Source: Austwickia chelonae NBRC 105200
GTDB taxonomy: Bacteria > Actinomycetota > Actinomycetes > Actinomycetales > Dermatophilaceae
NCBI RefSeq assembly: GCF_000298175.1
Contig: NZ_BAGZ01000005.1
Location: forward strand, 620,001 to 684,000
Direction of reading: 5' to 3'
DNA length: 64,000 bases
Positions within the stretch are counted from its first letter, which is position 1; each line of letters starts with the position of its first letter. Positions 33,882-43,934 of the stretch are shown here, piece by piece. The translations under genes and the position numbers were made by a program. The notes beneath the pieces are model-generated. The model was not told the origin of the DNA. It saw only the letters and a program-made list of their open reading frames with translations, and searched no databases.

Positions 33882-34544
33882 GTGGCGACCGATACCTCCG
33901 TTCATTCCCCCGCACCTCGCGTGATCCCCGGGCACGGCCCGGTCACTCGACCCAATATGGCGTCGGTCGCGACCATGGTGTGGTTGGCCAGCGAACTGAT
34001 GTTCTTCGCCGGACTCTTCGCCATCTACTTCACGATCCGCTCCGTCCGACCGGACCTGTGGAGCGACGGCACCGCCAAGCTGAACTTCTGGTTCGCCTTC
34101 ATCAACACTCTGATCCTGGTCATCTCCTCCATCTGGTGCCAGTTCGGAGTCTTCGCCGCCGAGCAGGGCCGAGGATCACGCACCGGGAAGCTCCTGACCC
34201 GCCACCCGCTCAAGGAATGGGGCATGCGTGAGTGGTACGTCCTCACCTACCTCTTCGGTGCAGTCTTCGTCGCCGGACAGGTCTGGGAGTACGCGACCCT
34301 CACCTCCGAGGGCATGACGCTCAGCCACAACGCGTACACCTCGGCCTTCTACATCACCACCGGTTTCCACGGCATCCACGTGACCGGTGGCCTGATCGCC
34401 TTCCTCCTGATCATCGGACGCAGCTTCACCTCACGCCGCTACACCCACCGACAAGCCACCGGCGCCATCGTCACCTCCTACTACTGGCATTTCGTCGACG
34501 TGGTGTGGATCGCCCTGTTCATCACGATCTACATCCTGAAGTAA
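33882..34544 (+). CDS. ctaE: Cytochrome c oxidase subunit III
   Basis: A 220-residue five-helix subunit of the aa3 oxidase. LASELMFFAGLFAIYF with the conserved glutamate, the FHGIHVTGGLIAFLL helix and the closing YYWHFVDVVWIALF helix are typical of COX3, with the two N-terminal helices of the mitochondrial form absent as in actinobacteria. GTG at 33882 follows an AT-rich CAATAT box by 7 nt. It is the first gene of the ctaE-qcrCAB unit; in actinobacteria these proteins form one bc1-aa3 supercomplex. Confidence 0.96.
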   Translation: MATDTSVHSPAPRVIPGHGPVTRPNMASVATMVWLASELMFFAGLFAIYFTIRSVRPDLWSDGTAKLNFWFAFINTLILVISSIWCQFGVFAAEQGRGSRTGKLLTRHPLKEWGMREWYVLTYLFGAVFVAGQVWEYATLTSEGMTLSHNAYTSAFYITTGFHGIHVTGGLIAFLLIIGRSFTSRRYTHRQATGAIVTSYYWHFVDVVWIALFITIYILK

Positions 34545-34595
34545 CCAGCACACCCCGCCACACCACCTGCGCTCCGACCCCAAGGAACCACTGAC

Positions 34596-35381
34596 GTGAA
34601 AGCCCTCGCAGCCCGCCGTCGACACCCCGCCGCCTTCGCCGTCCTCCTGCTGATCGGGCTGTTGATGACCGGCGGCGCCTACGCCTTCTTCGCTCCAGGC
34701 CCGGCGCAGGCCGAAGCCGGTTCCTCGTCCCAGGACGTCGAAACCGGCAAGAAGCTGTTCATGGCGAACTGCACGACCTGCCACGGCGCGAATGCCACCG
34801 GCACCGCAGACGGGCCCAGCCTGGTCGGCGTCGGCGCCGCAGCGGTGGACTTCCAGGTCGGAACCGGTCGGATGCCCCTCCCCCAGCAGAATGTCCAGGC
34901 CAAACGCAACAAGGTGCAGTTCAACGACACCGAGATCAAACAGATGGCCGCCTACGTCGCATCGCTGGGCCCCGGCCCTGCAGTGCCCGACCAGAAATAC
35001 ACCACCACCGAGGGAGCCAACCTGGCCCGGGGCGGCGACATCTTCCGGGTGAACTGCGCCATGTGCCACAACTACGCCGGATCCGGCGGTGCTCTGACCA
35101 GAGGCAAGTTCGCGCCCCCGCTGCGGGGTATCGAAGGCAAACACCTCTACGAGGCGATGCTCACCGGGCCGCAGTCCATGCCGGTCTTCAACGATCAGAA
35201 CATCACCCCCGAGGAGAAGCGGGATGTGATCGCCTATCTGCACGAGCTGGACAAAGCCAACAACTCCGGCGGGCACACCCTGGGTTCCTTCGGCCCCGTC
35301 GCCGACGGTTTCTTCCTGTGGCTGATCGCCATCCCGATCATGATCGGCTCCGCCATCTGGCTGGGTCGCAAGGCCGCCTGA
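34596..35381 (+). CDS. qcrC: Cytochrome bc1 complex diheme cytochrome c subunit
   Basis: A 261-residue exported diheme c-type cytochrome. Residues 10-32 form a signal anchor, the heme sites are CTTCH (59-63) and CAMCH (154-158), and a C-terminal helix (FLWLIAIPIMIGSAIWLG) fixes it in the membrane. It passes electrons from the Rieske protein straight to the CuA centre of the oxidase, replacing soluble cytochrome c in actinobacteria. GTG start at 34596, 51 nt after ctaE. Confidence 0.96.
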   Translation: MKALAARRRHPAAFAVLLLIGLLMTGGAYAFFAPGPAQAEAGSSSQDVETGKKLFMANCTTCHGANATGTADGPSLVGVGAAAVDFQVGTGRMPLPQQNVQAKRNKVQFNDTEIKQMAAYVASLGPGPAVPDQKYTTTEGANLARGGDIFRVNCAMCHNYAGSGGALTRGKFAPPLRGIEGKHLYEAMLTGPQSMPVFNDQNITPEEKRDVIAYLHELDKANNSGGHTLGSFGPVADGFFLWLIAIPIMIGSAIWLGRKAA

Positions 35382-35441
35382 CCCTCTCCTCCCAGGACGA
35401 CCACGCCGCAAGGCAGGTCTCGGTACCGACAGGAACGACGA

Positions 35442-36596
35442 ATGAACGAGAACGGCTCCCACTCCGGGGCGACAGGGAACGGTCGCCCTGAGAACCCGCA
35501 CGTGACCGGGCACGAAGTGTCCTTGGGGGACGGGCACGTCCCGGGCACCGCGGTAGCTGTCACCGATCGCTTCGAGAACCCGGGTCTCCCCCCGCACGTC
35601 CTGCGGCACGCCGATGTCGACGAACGTGCCGCCAAACGGGCGGAGCGCCAGGTGGCGGGGCTCTTCGTCCTGTCCATCGTCGGCACGATCGGTTTCCTCG
35701 TCGCCTATTTCACCGTGCCGATGAACCACATGGTCTTCGTGCCTTTCTTCGGGAACCTGGACCTGCTGCACACCCTTTTCGGGATCTTCCTCGGCCTCTC
35801 CCTCCTGGGGATCGGGCTGGGTGCCGTGCACTGGGCCAAGACCTTGATGCCCGACGAGGAGGTGGTCGAACATCGTCATCCGACGGTCTCCAGCGAGGAG
35901 GACCGTCGCGGAGTACTCGACACCCTGCACCGCGGGATGGAACAGAGCCAGCTGGGCCGACGCAAACTGATCCGTACCGCAGGCGGGATATCACTGGGGA
36001 TCTTCGCCCTCCCCTTGCTGGTCCAGGTCGTCGGCGGACTGGGCAAGATGGGCGACGCCGAACGGGAACTGCGCAACACCTTCTGGCGTAAAGGGTTGCG
36101 GCTGATGACCGATCCGGAGAACCGGCCGATCAAGGCCGCAGATGTCACGCTCGGATCGGTCTACCACGTCCTTCCCGAGGGCATCCACGACAAACCGAAG
36201 CAGAAACCTGCACCAGGCCAGACCTTCGAACACGACGAGAACCTGGGCGTGCTCGAACGCAAGGCCAAGGCCGCGGTCCTCCTCATGAGGTTGGACCCTG
36301 CGAAGTTCGTCAGTGCCAAGGCACGTGACTGGGGTTTCCAAGGCATCGTGGCGTACAGCAAGATCTGCACCCACGCCGGTTGCCCGGTCGGCCTGTACGA
36401 ACAACAGACCCACCATCTCCTCTGCCCCTGCCACCAGTCGACCTTCGATGTCACCAATGACTGCGAGGTCGTTTTCGGCCCGGCGAAACGCCCCTTGCCG
36501 CAGCTGAAGATCACCGTGGACAAAGAGGGCTACCTGGTCGCCGACCAGGGATTCATGGAGCCTGTCGGACCGAGCTTCTGGACGCGTGCGCGATGA
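35442..36596 (+). CDS. qcrA: Cytochrome bc1 complex Rieske iron-sulfur subunit
   Basis: A 384-residue actinobacterial Rieske protein. Three membrane helices (about 72-92, 105-127, 180-198) precede the [2Fe-2S] domain, whose ligands are in CTHAGCPVGL and CPCHQSTFD. The twin arginines before helix 3 (GRRKLIRTAGG) agree with the known dual Sec/Tat insertion of this family. The N-terminal 60 residues are a cytoplasmic extension. It overlaps qcrB by 4 nt (ATGA), so the two are translationally coupled. Confidence 0.96.
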   Translation: MNENGSHSGATGNGRPENPHVTGHEVSLGDGHVPGTAVAVTDRFENPGLPPHVLRHADVDERAAKRAERQVAGLFVLSIVGTIGFLVAYFTVPMNHMVFVPFFGNLDLLHTLFGIFLGLSLLGIGLGAVHWAKTLMPDEEVVEHRHPTVSSEEDRRGVLDTLHRGMEQSQLGRRKLIRTAGGISLGIFALPLLVQVVGGLGKMGDAERELRNTFWRKGLRLMTDPENRPIKAADVTLGSVYHVLPEGIHDKPKQKPAPGQTFEHDENLGVLERKAKAAVLLMRLDPAKFVSAKARDWGFQGIVAYSKICTHAGCPVGLYEQQTHHLLCPCHQSTFDVTNDCEVVFGPAKRPLPQLKITVDKEGYLVADQGFMEPVGPSFWTRAR

Positions 36597-38419
36597 CCAT
36601 TCATTCTTCTCCCTCCTCGCAGGAGCGCGCCCGCGCCGCTGCGGACTCCCTCCGCGCCGAGGACGTCCCACCGCCGCGGGCCACGGACCGTCGCGGTTCA
36701 CAGGACGGCGGTGCTGCCAACTGGTTCGACGAACGCACCGGGGCTGCCAAGCCTCTGCGGTACCTGATGAACAAGGTCTTCCCCGACCACTGGTCGTTCA
36801 TGCTCGGCGAGATCGCGATGTACTCCATGCTCATCGCGTTGATCACCGGGGTCTTCCTCACCTTCTGGTTCGTCCCCAGTGCCGGGCACGTCGTCTACGA
36901 CGGCAGCTATGTCCCCCTCAAGGGGCTGCCGATGTCCGAGGCCTACGCCTCGACCCTCAACATCAGCTTCGATGTCCGGGGCGGGCTGCTCATCCGTCAA
37001 CTCCACCACTGGTCGGCGCTCTTCTTCGTGGCGGCCGTGGGCTTGCACGCCTGTCGTGTCTTCTTCACCGGCGCTTTCCGCAAGCCACGTGAGATCAACT
37101 GGGTCATCGGAACGGTGCTCCTGCTCCTGGCCTGTATCGAAGGCTTCGCCGGCTACTCGCTGCCCGACGATCTGCTCTCCGGCACCGGCATCCGGGTGAT
37201 GGAGGGCTTCGTCGAGTCCTCACCGATCATCGGTTCCTATCTCTCGTACATGATCTTCGGTGGGGCTTTCCCCGGGGAGCACATCATCCCCAGGTTGTAC
37301 ATCGCTCACGTCCTGCTGGTGCCGGCCCTCATCATCGGCCTGTTCACCGCGCACCTCATCCTGGTGATGGTGCACAAACACACCCAATACCCCGGCCCGG
37401 GCAAGACCAATGACAATGTCGTCGGCTTCCCGGTGATGCCGGTGTACGCGGCGAAGGCCGGGGGATTCTTCTTCATCGTCTTCGGGATCATCGCTCTGAT
37501 CTCCGGGCTGGTAGCGATCAACCCGGTCTGGATGTACGGACCTTACGACCCCTCCCCGGTCACCGCGGATTCCCAACCCGACTGGTACATGGGGTTCGCC
37601 GACGGTGCCCTCCGCCTGCTGCCCGGCCAGTTGGAGTTCGAGATCCTGGGGTACACCCTCAGCCTGAACTTGGCGATCGGGTCGATCATGTTGTTGCCCG
37701 TGGTGTTCACCCTCATGGGCGCCTACCCCTTCTTCGAAGCCTGGGTGACCGGTGACCATCGCGAACACCACCTGTTGGACCGCCCCCGTAATGCTCCGGT
37801 CCGTACCGCGATCGGGGCGGCGGCCCTGACCGCCTACCTGGTCATGTTCCTCGCCGCAGGCAACGACTTGATGGCGATCAAGATGGGATTGTCCATCAAC
37901 GACATCACCCGGGCCCTGCAGGTGCTCTTCTTCGTCGGCCCGGTCCTTGTCTTCTGGGTGACCAAGCGGCTGTGTCTCTCCCTCCAGTTGGCCGACCGTG
38001 CCAAGGTTCTGCACGGCCACGAGACAGGACGCATCGTCTTCAGCGAACGGGACGGGTTCTCCGAGGCCCATGAACCCCTGGACCCCTACCAGCGGTGGAA
38101 CCTCGTCCAGCACGAGTCGCCGCAACCTCTGCTCACCGGGCGTCACACCGACGCCATGGGTAATGCGGATCCGAAGGCGAAACACGGAAGAGCTCGCTCC
38201 TTCTTCTCCCGCTTCTACTTCTCCGACCGGGTCGAACCGGTCACCCCAGCTGAGCTCAGCGAGGCGCAGAGCCACCACCACGACTACGCAGCCGTCCTGC
38301 TTCCGGATCCGGCCGGGCGTGGACCACAGGCTGTCGGGCATGGCGACCCGCAGGGTCAGCCCTCGCAGGAAAGCGCCTCTGCGGACCAGCCTGTGGGGAA
38401 GGGCCCCAGCGCCGGCTGA
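36593..38419 (+). CDS. qcrB: Cytochrome bc1 complex cytochrome b subunit
   Basis: A 608-residue cytochrome b. Heme-binding histidines lie in LHHWSALFFVAAVGLHACR and in the AHVLLVPALIIGLFTAHL helix. The quinol-site motif is PDWY, the form seen in place of PEWY in high-GC Gram-positives. Eight or nine helices are visible, and the C-terminal 120 residues are a hydrophilic extension usual in actinobacteria but ending in a low-complexity Gly/Gln/Pro tail. It oxidises menaquinol. Last gene of the unit, ended by a double hairpin. Confidence 0.96.
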   Translation: MTIHSSPSSQERARAAADSLRAEDVPPPRATDRRGSQDGGAANWFDERTGAAKPLRYLMNKVFPDHWSFMLGEIAMYSMLIALITGVFLTFWFVPSAGHVVYDGSYVPLKGLPMSEAYASTLNISFDVRGGLLIRQLHHWSALFFVAAVGLHACRVFFTGAFRKPREINWVIGTVLLLLACIEGFAGYSLPDDLLSGTGIRVMEGFVESSPIIGSYLSYMIFGGAFPGEHIIPRLYIAHVLLVPALIIGLFTAHLILVMVHKHTQYPGPGKTNDNVVGFPVMPVYAAKAGGFFFIVFGIIALISGLVAINPVWMYGPYDPSPVTADSQPDWYMGFADGALRLLPGQLEFEILGYTLSLNLAIGSIMLLPVVFTLMGAYPFFEAWVTGDHREHHLLDRPRNAPVRTAIGAAALTAYLVMFLAAGNDLMAIKMGLSINDITRALQVLFFVGPVLVFWVTKRLCLSLQLADRAKVLHGHETGRIVFSERDGFSEAHEPLDPYQRWNLVQHESPQPLLTGRHTDAMGNADPKAKHGRARSFFSRFYFSDRVEPVTPAELSEAQSHHHDYAAVLLPDPAGRGPQAVGHGDPQGQPSQESASADQPVGKGPSAG

Positions 38420-38431
38420 CATTTCACGGCG

Positions 38432-38503
38432 GGCTGAGGGCCGTCCACCTGGAACGCTCCAGGCGGGCGGCCCTCAGCCTTTGTCCGGAGAAAGCCCGGA
38501 CAA
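38432..38503. terminator. Double hairpin after qcrB
   Basis: A 12-bp stem (GGCTGAGGGCCG at 38432-38443 with 38468-38479, followed by TTT) and a second 8-bp stem (TTGTCCGG at 38481-38488 with 38496-38503). Together they separate qcrB from the convergent DUF167 gene. Confidence 0.8.
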
Positions 38504-38508
38504 GGAGC

Positions 38509-38787
38509 TCACCGGTCGAGCAGCTCACGGAGTCTGACCGCTGTCTCCTCCTGAGGGGCGTCCACCTCGACGATCTTCGACCGGGAAGTCGCACCCGACA
38601 CCAGGGTGACCTGACGTGGTCGTACGCCGAAGGCTTTCGCGACAGCCTTCAAAGCTGCTTCCGTGGCCTGGCCGTCGACGGCCCGGTCGTTCACCGCCAC
38701 ACACAGTTGCGGTCCCTCCGGGGCTTCGTAGGCTCCACCTACTCGTGTCCGGGATGCTCCGGGGCGAACACGTAGCACAAGTCGCAT
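38509..38787 (-). CDS. DUF167 (YggU-family) protein
   Basis: A 92-residue protein of the small alpha/beta DUF167 family: LRVRPGASRTRVGG at the start, then LCVAVNDRAVDGQATEAALKAVAKAFGV and VTLVSGATSRSKIVEVDA, all typical. The function is unknown, though the family is nearly universal. It is divergent from the metallopeptidase gene, sharing about 32 nt of upstream DNA. Confidence 0.9.
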   Translation of the reverse strand: MRLVLRVRPGASRTRVGGAYEAPEGPQLCVAVNDRAVDGQATEAALKAVAKAFGVRPRQVTLVSGATSRSKIVEVDAPQEETAVRLRELLDR

Positions 38788-38819
38788 GCCTTCATTCTCC
38801 CCGGTGAGAGGATGCCTCC

Positions 38820-39179
38820 ATGACAGTCGAGATGAGCCGGGCGGAGTTCGAGGAAGCCGTCGCCGATGCGCTCGATGCGGTACCGGCCGAACTTCTCGAC
38901 CTGATGGACAATGTCGTCTTCTTCGTGGAGGACGAACCGGATGACGAACTCGGCGCCGACTGCCTCGGCGTCTACGAAGGAGTTCCCCGGACCGAGCGGG
39001 GTTGGGACTGGGGTGAACCGCTCATGCCGGACCGGATCTTCGTCTTCCGCGGACCGACGCTACGGATGTGCACCTCGTCGGAGGAGGTCGTCGACGAAGT
39101 AGCGGTGACCGTAGTCCACGAGATAGCCCATCATTTCGGTATCGACGACGAGCGTCTGCACGAACTCGGCTGGGGATGA
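38820..39179 (+). CDS. Minimal zincin-like metallopeptidase family protein
   Basis: A 119-residue member of the DUF1025 (possibly peptidase) family. The zinc motif is VVHEIAHHFGIDDERLHELGW, giving HExxH and a third acidic ligand, and the protein is little more than that catalytic unit preceded by a short alpha/beta region. Intracellular, with no signal peptide. The start at 38820 has GAGGAT 6 nt upstream, either a poor Shine-Dalgarno or a -10 box. Substrate unknown. Confidence 0.87.
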   Translation: MTVEMSRAEFEEAVADALDAVPAELLDLMDNVVFFVEDEPDDELGADCLGVYEGVPRTERGWDWGEPLMPDRIFVFRGPTLRMCTSSEEVVDEVAVTVVHEIAHHFGIDDERLHELGWG

Positions 39180-39182
39180 GCG

Positions 39183-39225
39183 CACGGCGTGTGTCCCCAC
39201 TCGAGATGAGGGGACACACGCCGTG
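39183..39225. terminator. Long perfect hairpin between the metallopeptidase and L,D-transpeptidase genes
   Basis: A 16-bp perfect stem (CACGGCGTGTGTCCCC at 39183-39198 with 39210-39225) and 11-nt loop between convergent genes. Confidence 0.85.
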
Positions 39226-39245
39226 ATCGAGAGGAATCGAACGGA

Positions 39246-40487
39246 TCAGCCCTTCATCGGCCCCTCCGAGGAACCAGCAGCGGCAACGGCGGACTTCGCC
39301 TGCCACTCCTCCCAGGTCCACAACCAGATAGGGACCCCGGCCTGCTCGGGTTTGAGCTGGTAGTTGGAGTTGACCGTCTCGACGATGTCGCCGTATTGGG
39401 CCTTGCCGAACAGCCATTCGGCGTCGCCCGGGGCCATGTTGACACACCCGTGAGAGACATTCGCTTTGCCCTGTTGGCCCACCGACCAGGGCGCGGAGTG
39501 CAGGTACTCACCGCTGTCGGTGATCCGCAGCGCCCACTTGACCTTCGTGCGGTAGTACTCCGGGTCGCTCTTGTCCACACCGAAGGTCGAGGAATCCATG
39601 ACGATGTCCGGGTACTTGTCCTGGATCACCTTGGTCCCGGCACGGGTCTCGAAGCGTTCACCGGCTCGTCCTCCGCTGATCGCGAAGGTCTTCACCGTCT
39701 GACCGTTCTCGACCAGAGCCATGGAATAGGCGGCCAGGTCGACCTTCAGCACTCGCTGGGTGCCGATGGTCAGCTTGGCGCCGTTGTCCTCGGCCAGATA
39801 GGTATCCGGTGCGACCTTCGTCCCGGCCAGCGGGGCCTTGACCTCGATCTTGGTCCCTGAGGTCCAGTACGCCTGCGGACGGTAGAGCAGGGTGCGGTCG
39901 TTGGTCCACCCCCAGGATCCGGGCTGACTGGGGCTCGCGTTGATCGACATCTGCGACTCGATCTGAGCCTTCGACTCCGGGGCGGTGATCGGTGCGTCGA
40001 ACTTCACCTGCACCGGCATCCCCGCCCCGACCGTCCAACCGTCCGGGGTCACCGTGTAACCGATGGTTTTCTTGGGCGTGAGTGTGGTGAAGGAAGAGGT
40101 GGACGTGCTCTCCTCCCCGTCCTTGTTCCGGGCGGTCGCGGTGACCTTATACGTCGTCTTGGGCGCCAGTTTCCTCTGGGAGGACCAGAGCTTCTTGTCC
40201 TCGCCGACCTTCCCCTCGACGGTTCTTTTCCCGTCCTCGCTGGTGACCGTCACCGTTCCGATCTCACCTTCGAGGGCTTTCACGGTGACGACGCTCTCCG
40301 GGGCGACGTCCTTCGTCCCGTCAGGGACGGATACTTCGAGCTTGACCTGTGCCGACTTGGTGTCGATCACAGCTTTCTCGCTCTGTTTCTCTTCCCCGTC
40401 CTGGCATCCGGAGGTCAGAACGGCAACTGACACCGTTAGCCCTGCAATGACCGCCCAGCGTGTGCCACGGGGTACGACTCTGCCCAA
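39246..40487 (-). CDS. L,D-transpeptidase lipoprotein with Ig-like domains
   Basis: A 413-residue cell-wall cross-linking enzyme of the LdtMt2 type. The signal peptide ends at a lipobox LTSGC, two bacterial Ig-like domains follow (about 45-255), and the YkuD catalytic domain carries HSAPWSVGQQG and SHGCVNM with the nucleophile cysteine. It forms 3-3 meso-diaminopimelate cross-links on the outer face of the membrane. A TTG start at 40487 is preferred over an in-frame ATG at 40586: GGGAGAG lies about 8 nt upstream and the signal peptide is then correctly placed. It sits between the respiratory gene blocks without an obvious functional link to them. Confidence 0.9.
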   Translation of the reverse strand: MGRVVPRGTRWAVIAGLTVSVAVLTSGCQDGEEKQSEKAVIDTKSAQVKLEVSVPDGTKDVAPESVVTVKALEGEIGTVTVTSEDGKRTVEGKVGEDKKLWSSQRKLAPKTTYKVTATARNKDGEESTSTSSFTTLTPKKTIGYTVTPDGWTVGAGMPVQVKFDAPITAPESKAQIESQMSINASPSQPGSWGWTNDRTLLYRPQAYWTSGTKIEVKAPLAGTKVAPDTYLAEDNGAKLTIGTQRVLKVDLAAYSMALVENGQTVKTFAISGGRAGERFETRAGTKVIQDKYPDIVMDSSTFGVDKSDPEYYRTKVKWALRITDSGEYLHSAPWSVGQQGKANVSHGCVNMAPGDAEWLFGKAQYGDIVETVNSNYQLKPEQAGVPIWLWTWEEWQAKSAVAAAGSSEGPMKG

Positions 40488-40682
40488 CGTGTTCTCTCCC
40501 AGCTCCGCGCACCGCAGGCCAAATCCGCAGCGCCTTAACCGAACACCAACTTCACATCTCCCCCTGGCAACTTCCTGAACTGCCATGTGTCTGTGGGAGC
40601 CGTCTGGCAGGGACTCCGGAGCCGAAAGGGGCGTCCAGCGTAGCCAGACGCCCCTTTCGATATGTTCACAGATCGATATCAG

Positions 40683-41099
40683 TCAGATTCCGATATCGCC
40701 GCGGAAGTACTCGAAGGTCCATCCCAGGAGGGAGATCGCGCCGAAGAAGGCCCCCACGATGAAGACCCACCAGCCGACGGCCAGGCCCAGGAAGAGCAGG
40801 AGCGCCGAGAGCGCCAGTGGCAGCGGCCACCAGCTGTGCGGGCTGAAGAAACCGTATTCCCCTTCCATCTGCCCGATATGGCCGTCGGGATCGTCCTCGG
40901 GTCGGGCGTCGAGAGTCTGCGCAGTCTTGGAGAGATACCACCCGATCATGCCGGTCATCAAGCCGGTGAGAAAGATACAGACCGTGCCCGCCGGCTCCAG
41001 CCCGTCAGGGGTGAAGACCGCGGTCGCCCAGGCGTAGATCGCAGCGGTCAGGATGAATGGCACCGCTCCGTACTGGAACAGTTTGGCCTCTACCTTCAT
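40683..41099 (-). CDS. ctaF: Cytochrome c oxidase subunit IV (actinobacterial)
   Basis: A 138-residue four-helix protein specific to actinobacterial aa3 oxidases. Helix pairs lie at about 12-50 and 91-132, with the loop [27 protein letters not shown] containing the family's conserved [14 protein letters not shown] motif. Its ATG overlaps the ctaD stop (ATGA), so it is the last gene of a coupled ctaC-ctaD-ctaF unit. Confidence 0.95.
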   Translation of the reverse strand: MKVEAKLFQYGAVPFILTAAIYAWATAVFTPDGLEPAGTVCIFLTGLMTGMIGWYLSKTAQTLDARPEDDPDGHIGQMEGEYGFFSPHSWWPLPLALSALLLFLGLAVGWWVFIVGAFFGAISLLGWTFEYFRGDIGI

Positions 41100-42874
41100 C
41101 GGGCGTGACCTCCGTCACCGTCCGCGGGCGCAGACTGGTGCGCACCTACCTCGGTCGTGGCGGTGCCACGCTGACTGTGGAGCGCCTCCAGGACGGCCCG
41201 GTCCGGAGCGGGACTACTGATGTCCTCGGCATCCGGGTGGTGCAGGTCGAAGGCCGGACGCTCGGAACGAATCCGAGGAATACTGTTGAAATTGTGCCGG
41301 GGTGGCGGGCAGGAGGTCGCCCACTCGAGCGATCCGCCGTAGCCCCACGGATCGTCGACCGTGACGCGTTTGTTCTCCTTGTGTGTCTTCCAGATGTTGT
41401 AGAAGAAGGGCAGGAAGGAGATGCCCAGGACCACCGAGCCGACCGTCGAGATGACGTTCAGCAGCCCGAAGTTGTCCTCGACCATCCAGTCGCCGTACCG
41501 CCGGGGCATGCCTTGCACCCCGAGCCAGTGCTGCACGAGGAAGGTCGCGTGGAAGCCGACGAAGAGCAGCCAGAAATGCCACTTGCCGAGTTTCTCGTCG
41601 AGCATCAGACCGGTCAGCTTGGGCCACCAGAAGTAGTAGCCCGCGAACATCGCGAAGACGACCGTGCCGAAGACCGTGTAGTGGAAGTGGGCCACCACGA
41701 AGTAGCTGTCGGACAGGTGGAAGTCCAGGGCCGGGCTGGCCAGGACCACTCCGGTCAGACCGCCGAAGAGGAAGGTCACCAGGAAGCCCAGTGCCCAGAT
41801 GATCGGGGTCTCGAAGGTGATCGAACCGCCCCACATCGTGCCGATCCAGTTGAAGAATTTCACCCCGGTGGGCACCGCGATCAGCATCGTCATCACGGAG
41901 AAGAAGGGCAGCAGGACCTGACCGGTCACGTACATGTGGTGTGCCCACACCGTCACGGACAGTGCTGCGATGGCGATGGTCGCGAAGATCAGACCTTTGT
42001 AGCCGAAGATCGGTTTGCGGGAGAAGACCGGGAAGATCTCGCTCACGATGCCGAAGAAGGGCAGGGCGATGATGTAGACCTCCGGATGGCCGAAGAACCA
42101 GAACAGATGCTGGTACAGGATCGGCCCGTTGTTGGTCACGTCGTAGATGTGCATCCCGAACAGTCGATCGCCGGCCAACCCCATGAAAGCTGCGGTCAGC
42201 ACGGGGAAGACCATCAGGATGAGGATGGAGGTCACCAGGACCGTCCAGGTGAAGATGGGCAGCCGGAACATGGTCATCCCCGGTGCGCGCATGCACACGA
42301 TCGTGGTGATGAAGTTGACCGCACCCATGATCGTGCCGAAGCCGCCCAGCCCGAAACCGAGGATCCACAGGTCGCCACCGAGGGTGGGGGTGAAGGTGGA
42401 GTTCGACAGGGGGACGTAGGCGAACCAGCCGAAGGAGGCCGCACCACCGGGGACCAGGAATCCGGAGACGGCCATGAGTCCGCCGAAGAGGTAGAGCCAG
42501 TAGGCCAGCATGTTCAGGCGCGGCATCGCCACGTCGGGGGCGCCGATCTGCAGCGGGAGCAGGGCGTTGGCGAATCCGGCGAACAGCGGGGTGGCGAACA
42601 GCAGCAGCATGATCGACCCGTGCATGGTGAACATCTGGTTGAACTGTTCGAGGTTGTGCAGGACCTGCAGGCCGGGGGCTACCAGCTCTGCTCGGATGAT
42701 CAACGCCATCACACCGGCGATGAGGAAGAAGAACATGGTGGTGACGAAGTACAGGTTGCCGATCACCTTGTGGTCGGTGGAGGTGATCAGCGATACGAAG
42801 CGTTGACCTTTGGTCTGCTTCCTCCTCGTCGCCGGAACCCCGGCGACATGTGTGGGTGTCAGTACGGTCGACAT
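41096..42874 (-). CDS. ctaD: Cytochrome c oxidase subunit I
   Basis: A 592-residue heme-copper oxidase catalytic subunit. CuB and heme ligands are visible: [19 protein letters not shown], the paired histidines in WAHHMYVTG, and HFHYTVFG. It reduces oxygen to water and pumps protons. The ATG at 42874 overlaps the ctaC stop by one base (TGATG), so the genes are translationally coupled; the frame is open 66 codons further upstream, which would merely overlap ctaC. In M. tuberculosis ctaD lies elsewhere, so this three-gene arrangement is the more compact version. Confidence 0.97.
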   Translation of the reverse strand: MSTVLTPTHVAGVPATRRKQTKGQRFVSLITSTDHKVIGNLYFVTTMFFFLIAGVMALIIRAELVAPGLQVLHNLEQFNQMFTMHGSIMLLLFATPLFAGFANALLPLQIGAPDVAMPRLNMLAYWLYLFGGLMAVSGFLVPGGAASFGWFAYVPLSNSTFTPTLGGDLWILGFGLGGFGTIMGAVNFITTIVCMRAPGMTMFRLPIFTWTVLVTSILILMVFPVLTAAFMGLAGDRLFGMHIYDVTNNGPILYQHLFWFFGHPEVYIIALPFFGIVSEIFPVFSRKPIFGYKGLIFATIAIAALSVTVWAHHMYVTGQVLLPFFSVMTMLIAVPTGVKFFNWIGTMWGGSITFETPIIWALGFLVTFLFGGLTGVVLASPALDFHLSDSYFVVAHFHYTVFGTVVFAMFAGYYFWWPKLTGLMLDEKLGKWHFWLLFVGFHATFLVQHWLGVQGMPRRYGDWMVEDNFGLLNVISTVGSVVLGISFLPFFYNIWKTHKENKRVTVDDPWGYGGSLEWATSCPPPRHNFNSIPRIRSERPAFDLHHPDAEDISSPAPDRAVLEALHSQRGTATTEVGAHQSAPADGDGGHAR

Positions 42875-43764
42875 CAGCGCTTCCCCTCCGGTTTCCACTG
42901 CATGCGGCCTTCCTGACCAGGCTCGAGCTTCGCCCTGTTGAGGCTGTTGTCGAGCATGCCGGTCTGGCCCTTGGCCCGCAGTGACTGCATGTGCTTGTCG
43001 TATTCCTCCTGCGAGACGACCTTCACGTTGAACAGCATCGTCGCGTGGTACTGGCCGCAGAGTTCGGCACATTTACCCTGGTAGGTGCCTTCCTCGGTGG
43101 GAACGACCTGCAGCCGGTTGACCTTGCCGGGGATCATGTCGAGTTTCTGCTGGAAGGCCGGCACCCAGAAGGAGTGGATGACGTCCCTGGCGGTCAGGAC
43201 GAATTCGACGCGTTTCCCTTTGGGCAGGTAAAGGGTCGGCAAGGTGGCCTCGACCCCGGGTTTTCCGGTCAGCTGTGCCTGGACCCCGGATTCCCAGACC
43301 TCTGCCTCGACATAGTTGAAGTCCCAGCTCCACTGCTTGCCGACGACATTGATGGTGACATCGGGTTTCTGGCTGGTGTCGAGCAGGATCGCCTCGTCCC
43401 GGGCGGTGTAGTAGAAGAGGACACCGATCATCATCACGGGGATGACGGTGTAGCACAGCTCGATCGGCACGTGGTAGCGCAGCTGCGGGGGCAGCCCCAC
43501 GTCGTCCTTCTTACGCCGGTAGGCCACCATGCACCAGATGGTGAGCCCCCAGACGAGGACACCGACGCACAGGGCTGCGATCCAACCGCCCACCCACAGG
43601 TCCTGGACACGTTGGGCACCTTCGGACGCTCCACGGGGGAGGAAACCTCGCGAGAGTTCCTCGCTGCTGCAGCCTCCGAGTGTGATGACCGCCAGGCTCG
43701 TCATGGCTGCGATGCTCGTCACCCGTCGCGGTCGGCGGCCGCGGGTGTCAGGATGCCGATGCAA
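42874..43764 (-). CDS. ctaC: Cytochrome c oxidase subunit II
   Basis: A 296-residue lipoprotein subunit with the CuA site [12 protein letters not shown] preceded by the ligand-bearing HSFWVPAF segment. The signal ends at a lipobox-like LGGC near residue 32, two membrane helices follow (about 58-80 and 103-121), then the cupredoxin domain. A TTG at 43764 is chosen as start: GGAAGG lies 7 nt upstream and the basic n-region of the signal is kept. A GTG 14 codons later is possible. First gene of ctaCDF. Confidence 0.95.
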   Translation of the reverse strand: MHRHPDTRGRRPRRVTSIAAMTSLAVITLGGCSSEELSRGFLPRGASEGAQRVQDLWVGGWIAALCVGVLVWGLTIWCMVAYRRKKDDVGLPPQLRYHVPIELCYTVIPVMMIGVLFYYTARDEAILLDTSQKPDVTINVVGKQWSWDFNYVEAEVWESGVQAQLTGKPGVEATLPTLYLPKGKRVEFVLTARDVIHSFWVPAFQQKLDMIPGKVNRLQVVPTEEGTYQGKCAELCGQYHATMLFNVKVVSQEEYDKHMQSLRAKGQTGMLDNSLNRAKLEPGQEGRMQWKPEGKR

Positions 43765-43934
43765 TGGTGCACCTTCCGCTATCGGTGTGGATGCCCTCGG
43801 ATGTGCTTCGCAGGGCGTGGACGGGCGTGTCCGATGAGCTGAAGGTTACGCGCGCGCACCCGTCGTGAAGTGCGGCTGAGCGTCCGGTACCGGGCGAGGC
43901 CCCGATCAAATCGGTGGGCGGCTCTCTGACACGC

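Noticed and set aside
34431-35930. Minus-strand frame opposite ctaE/qcrC/qcrA
   Set aside because: Shadow frame; the sense genes carry heme and iron-sulfur motifs.
39183-39245. Possible tRNA end (GAATCGAAC after a long hairpin)
   Set aside because: No cloverleaf can be built; the inverted repeat is a simple 16-bp terminator stem between convergent genes.
41057-42916. Plus-strand frame of 619 codons opposite ctaD
   Set aside because: Very acidic, repetitive His/Asp/Gln/Gly sequence typical of an antisense frame over a membrane protein gene; ctaD explains the DNA.
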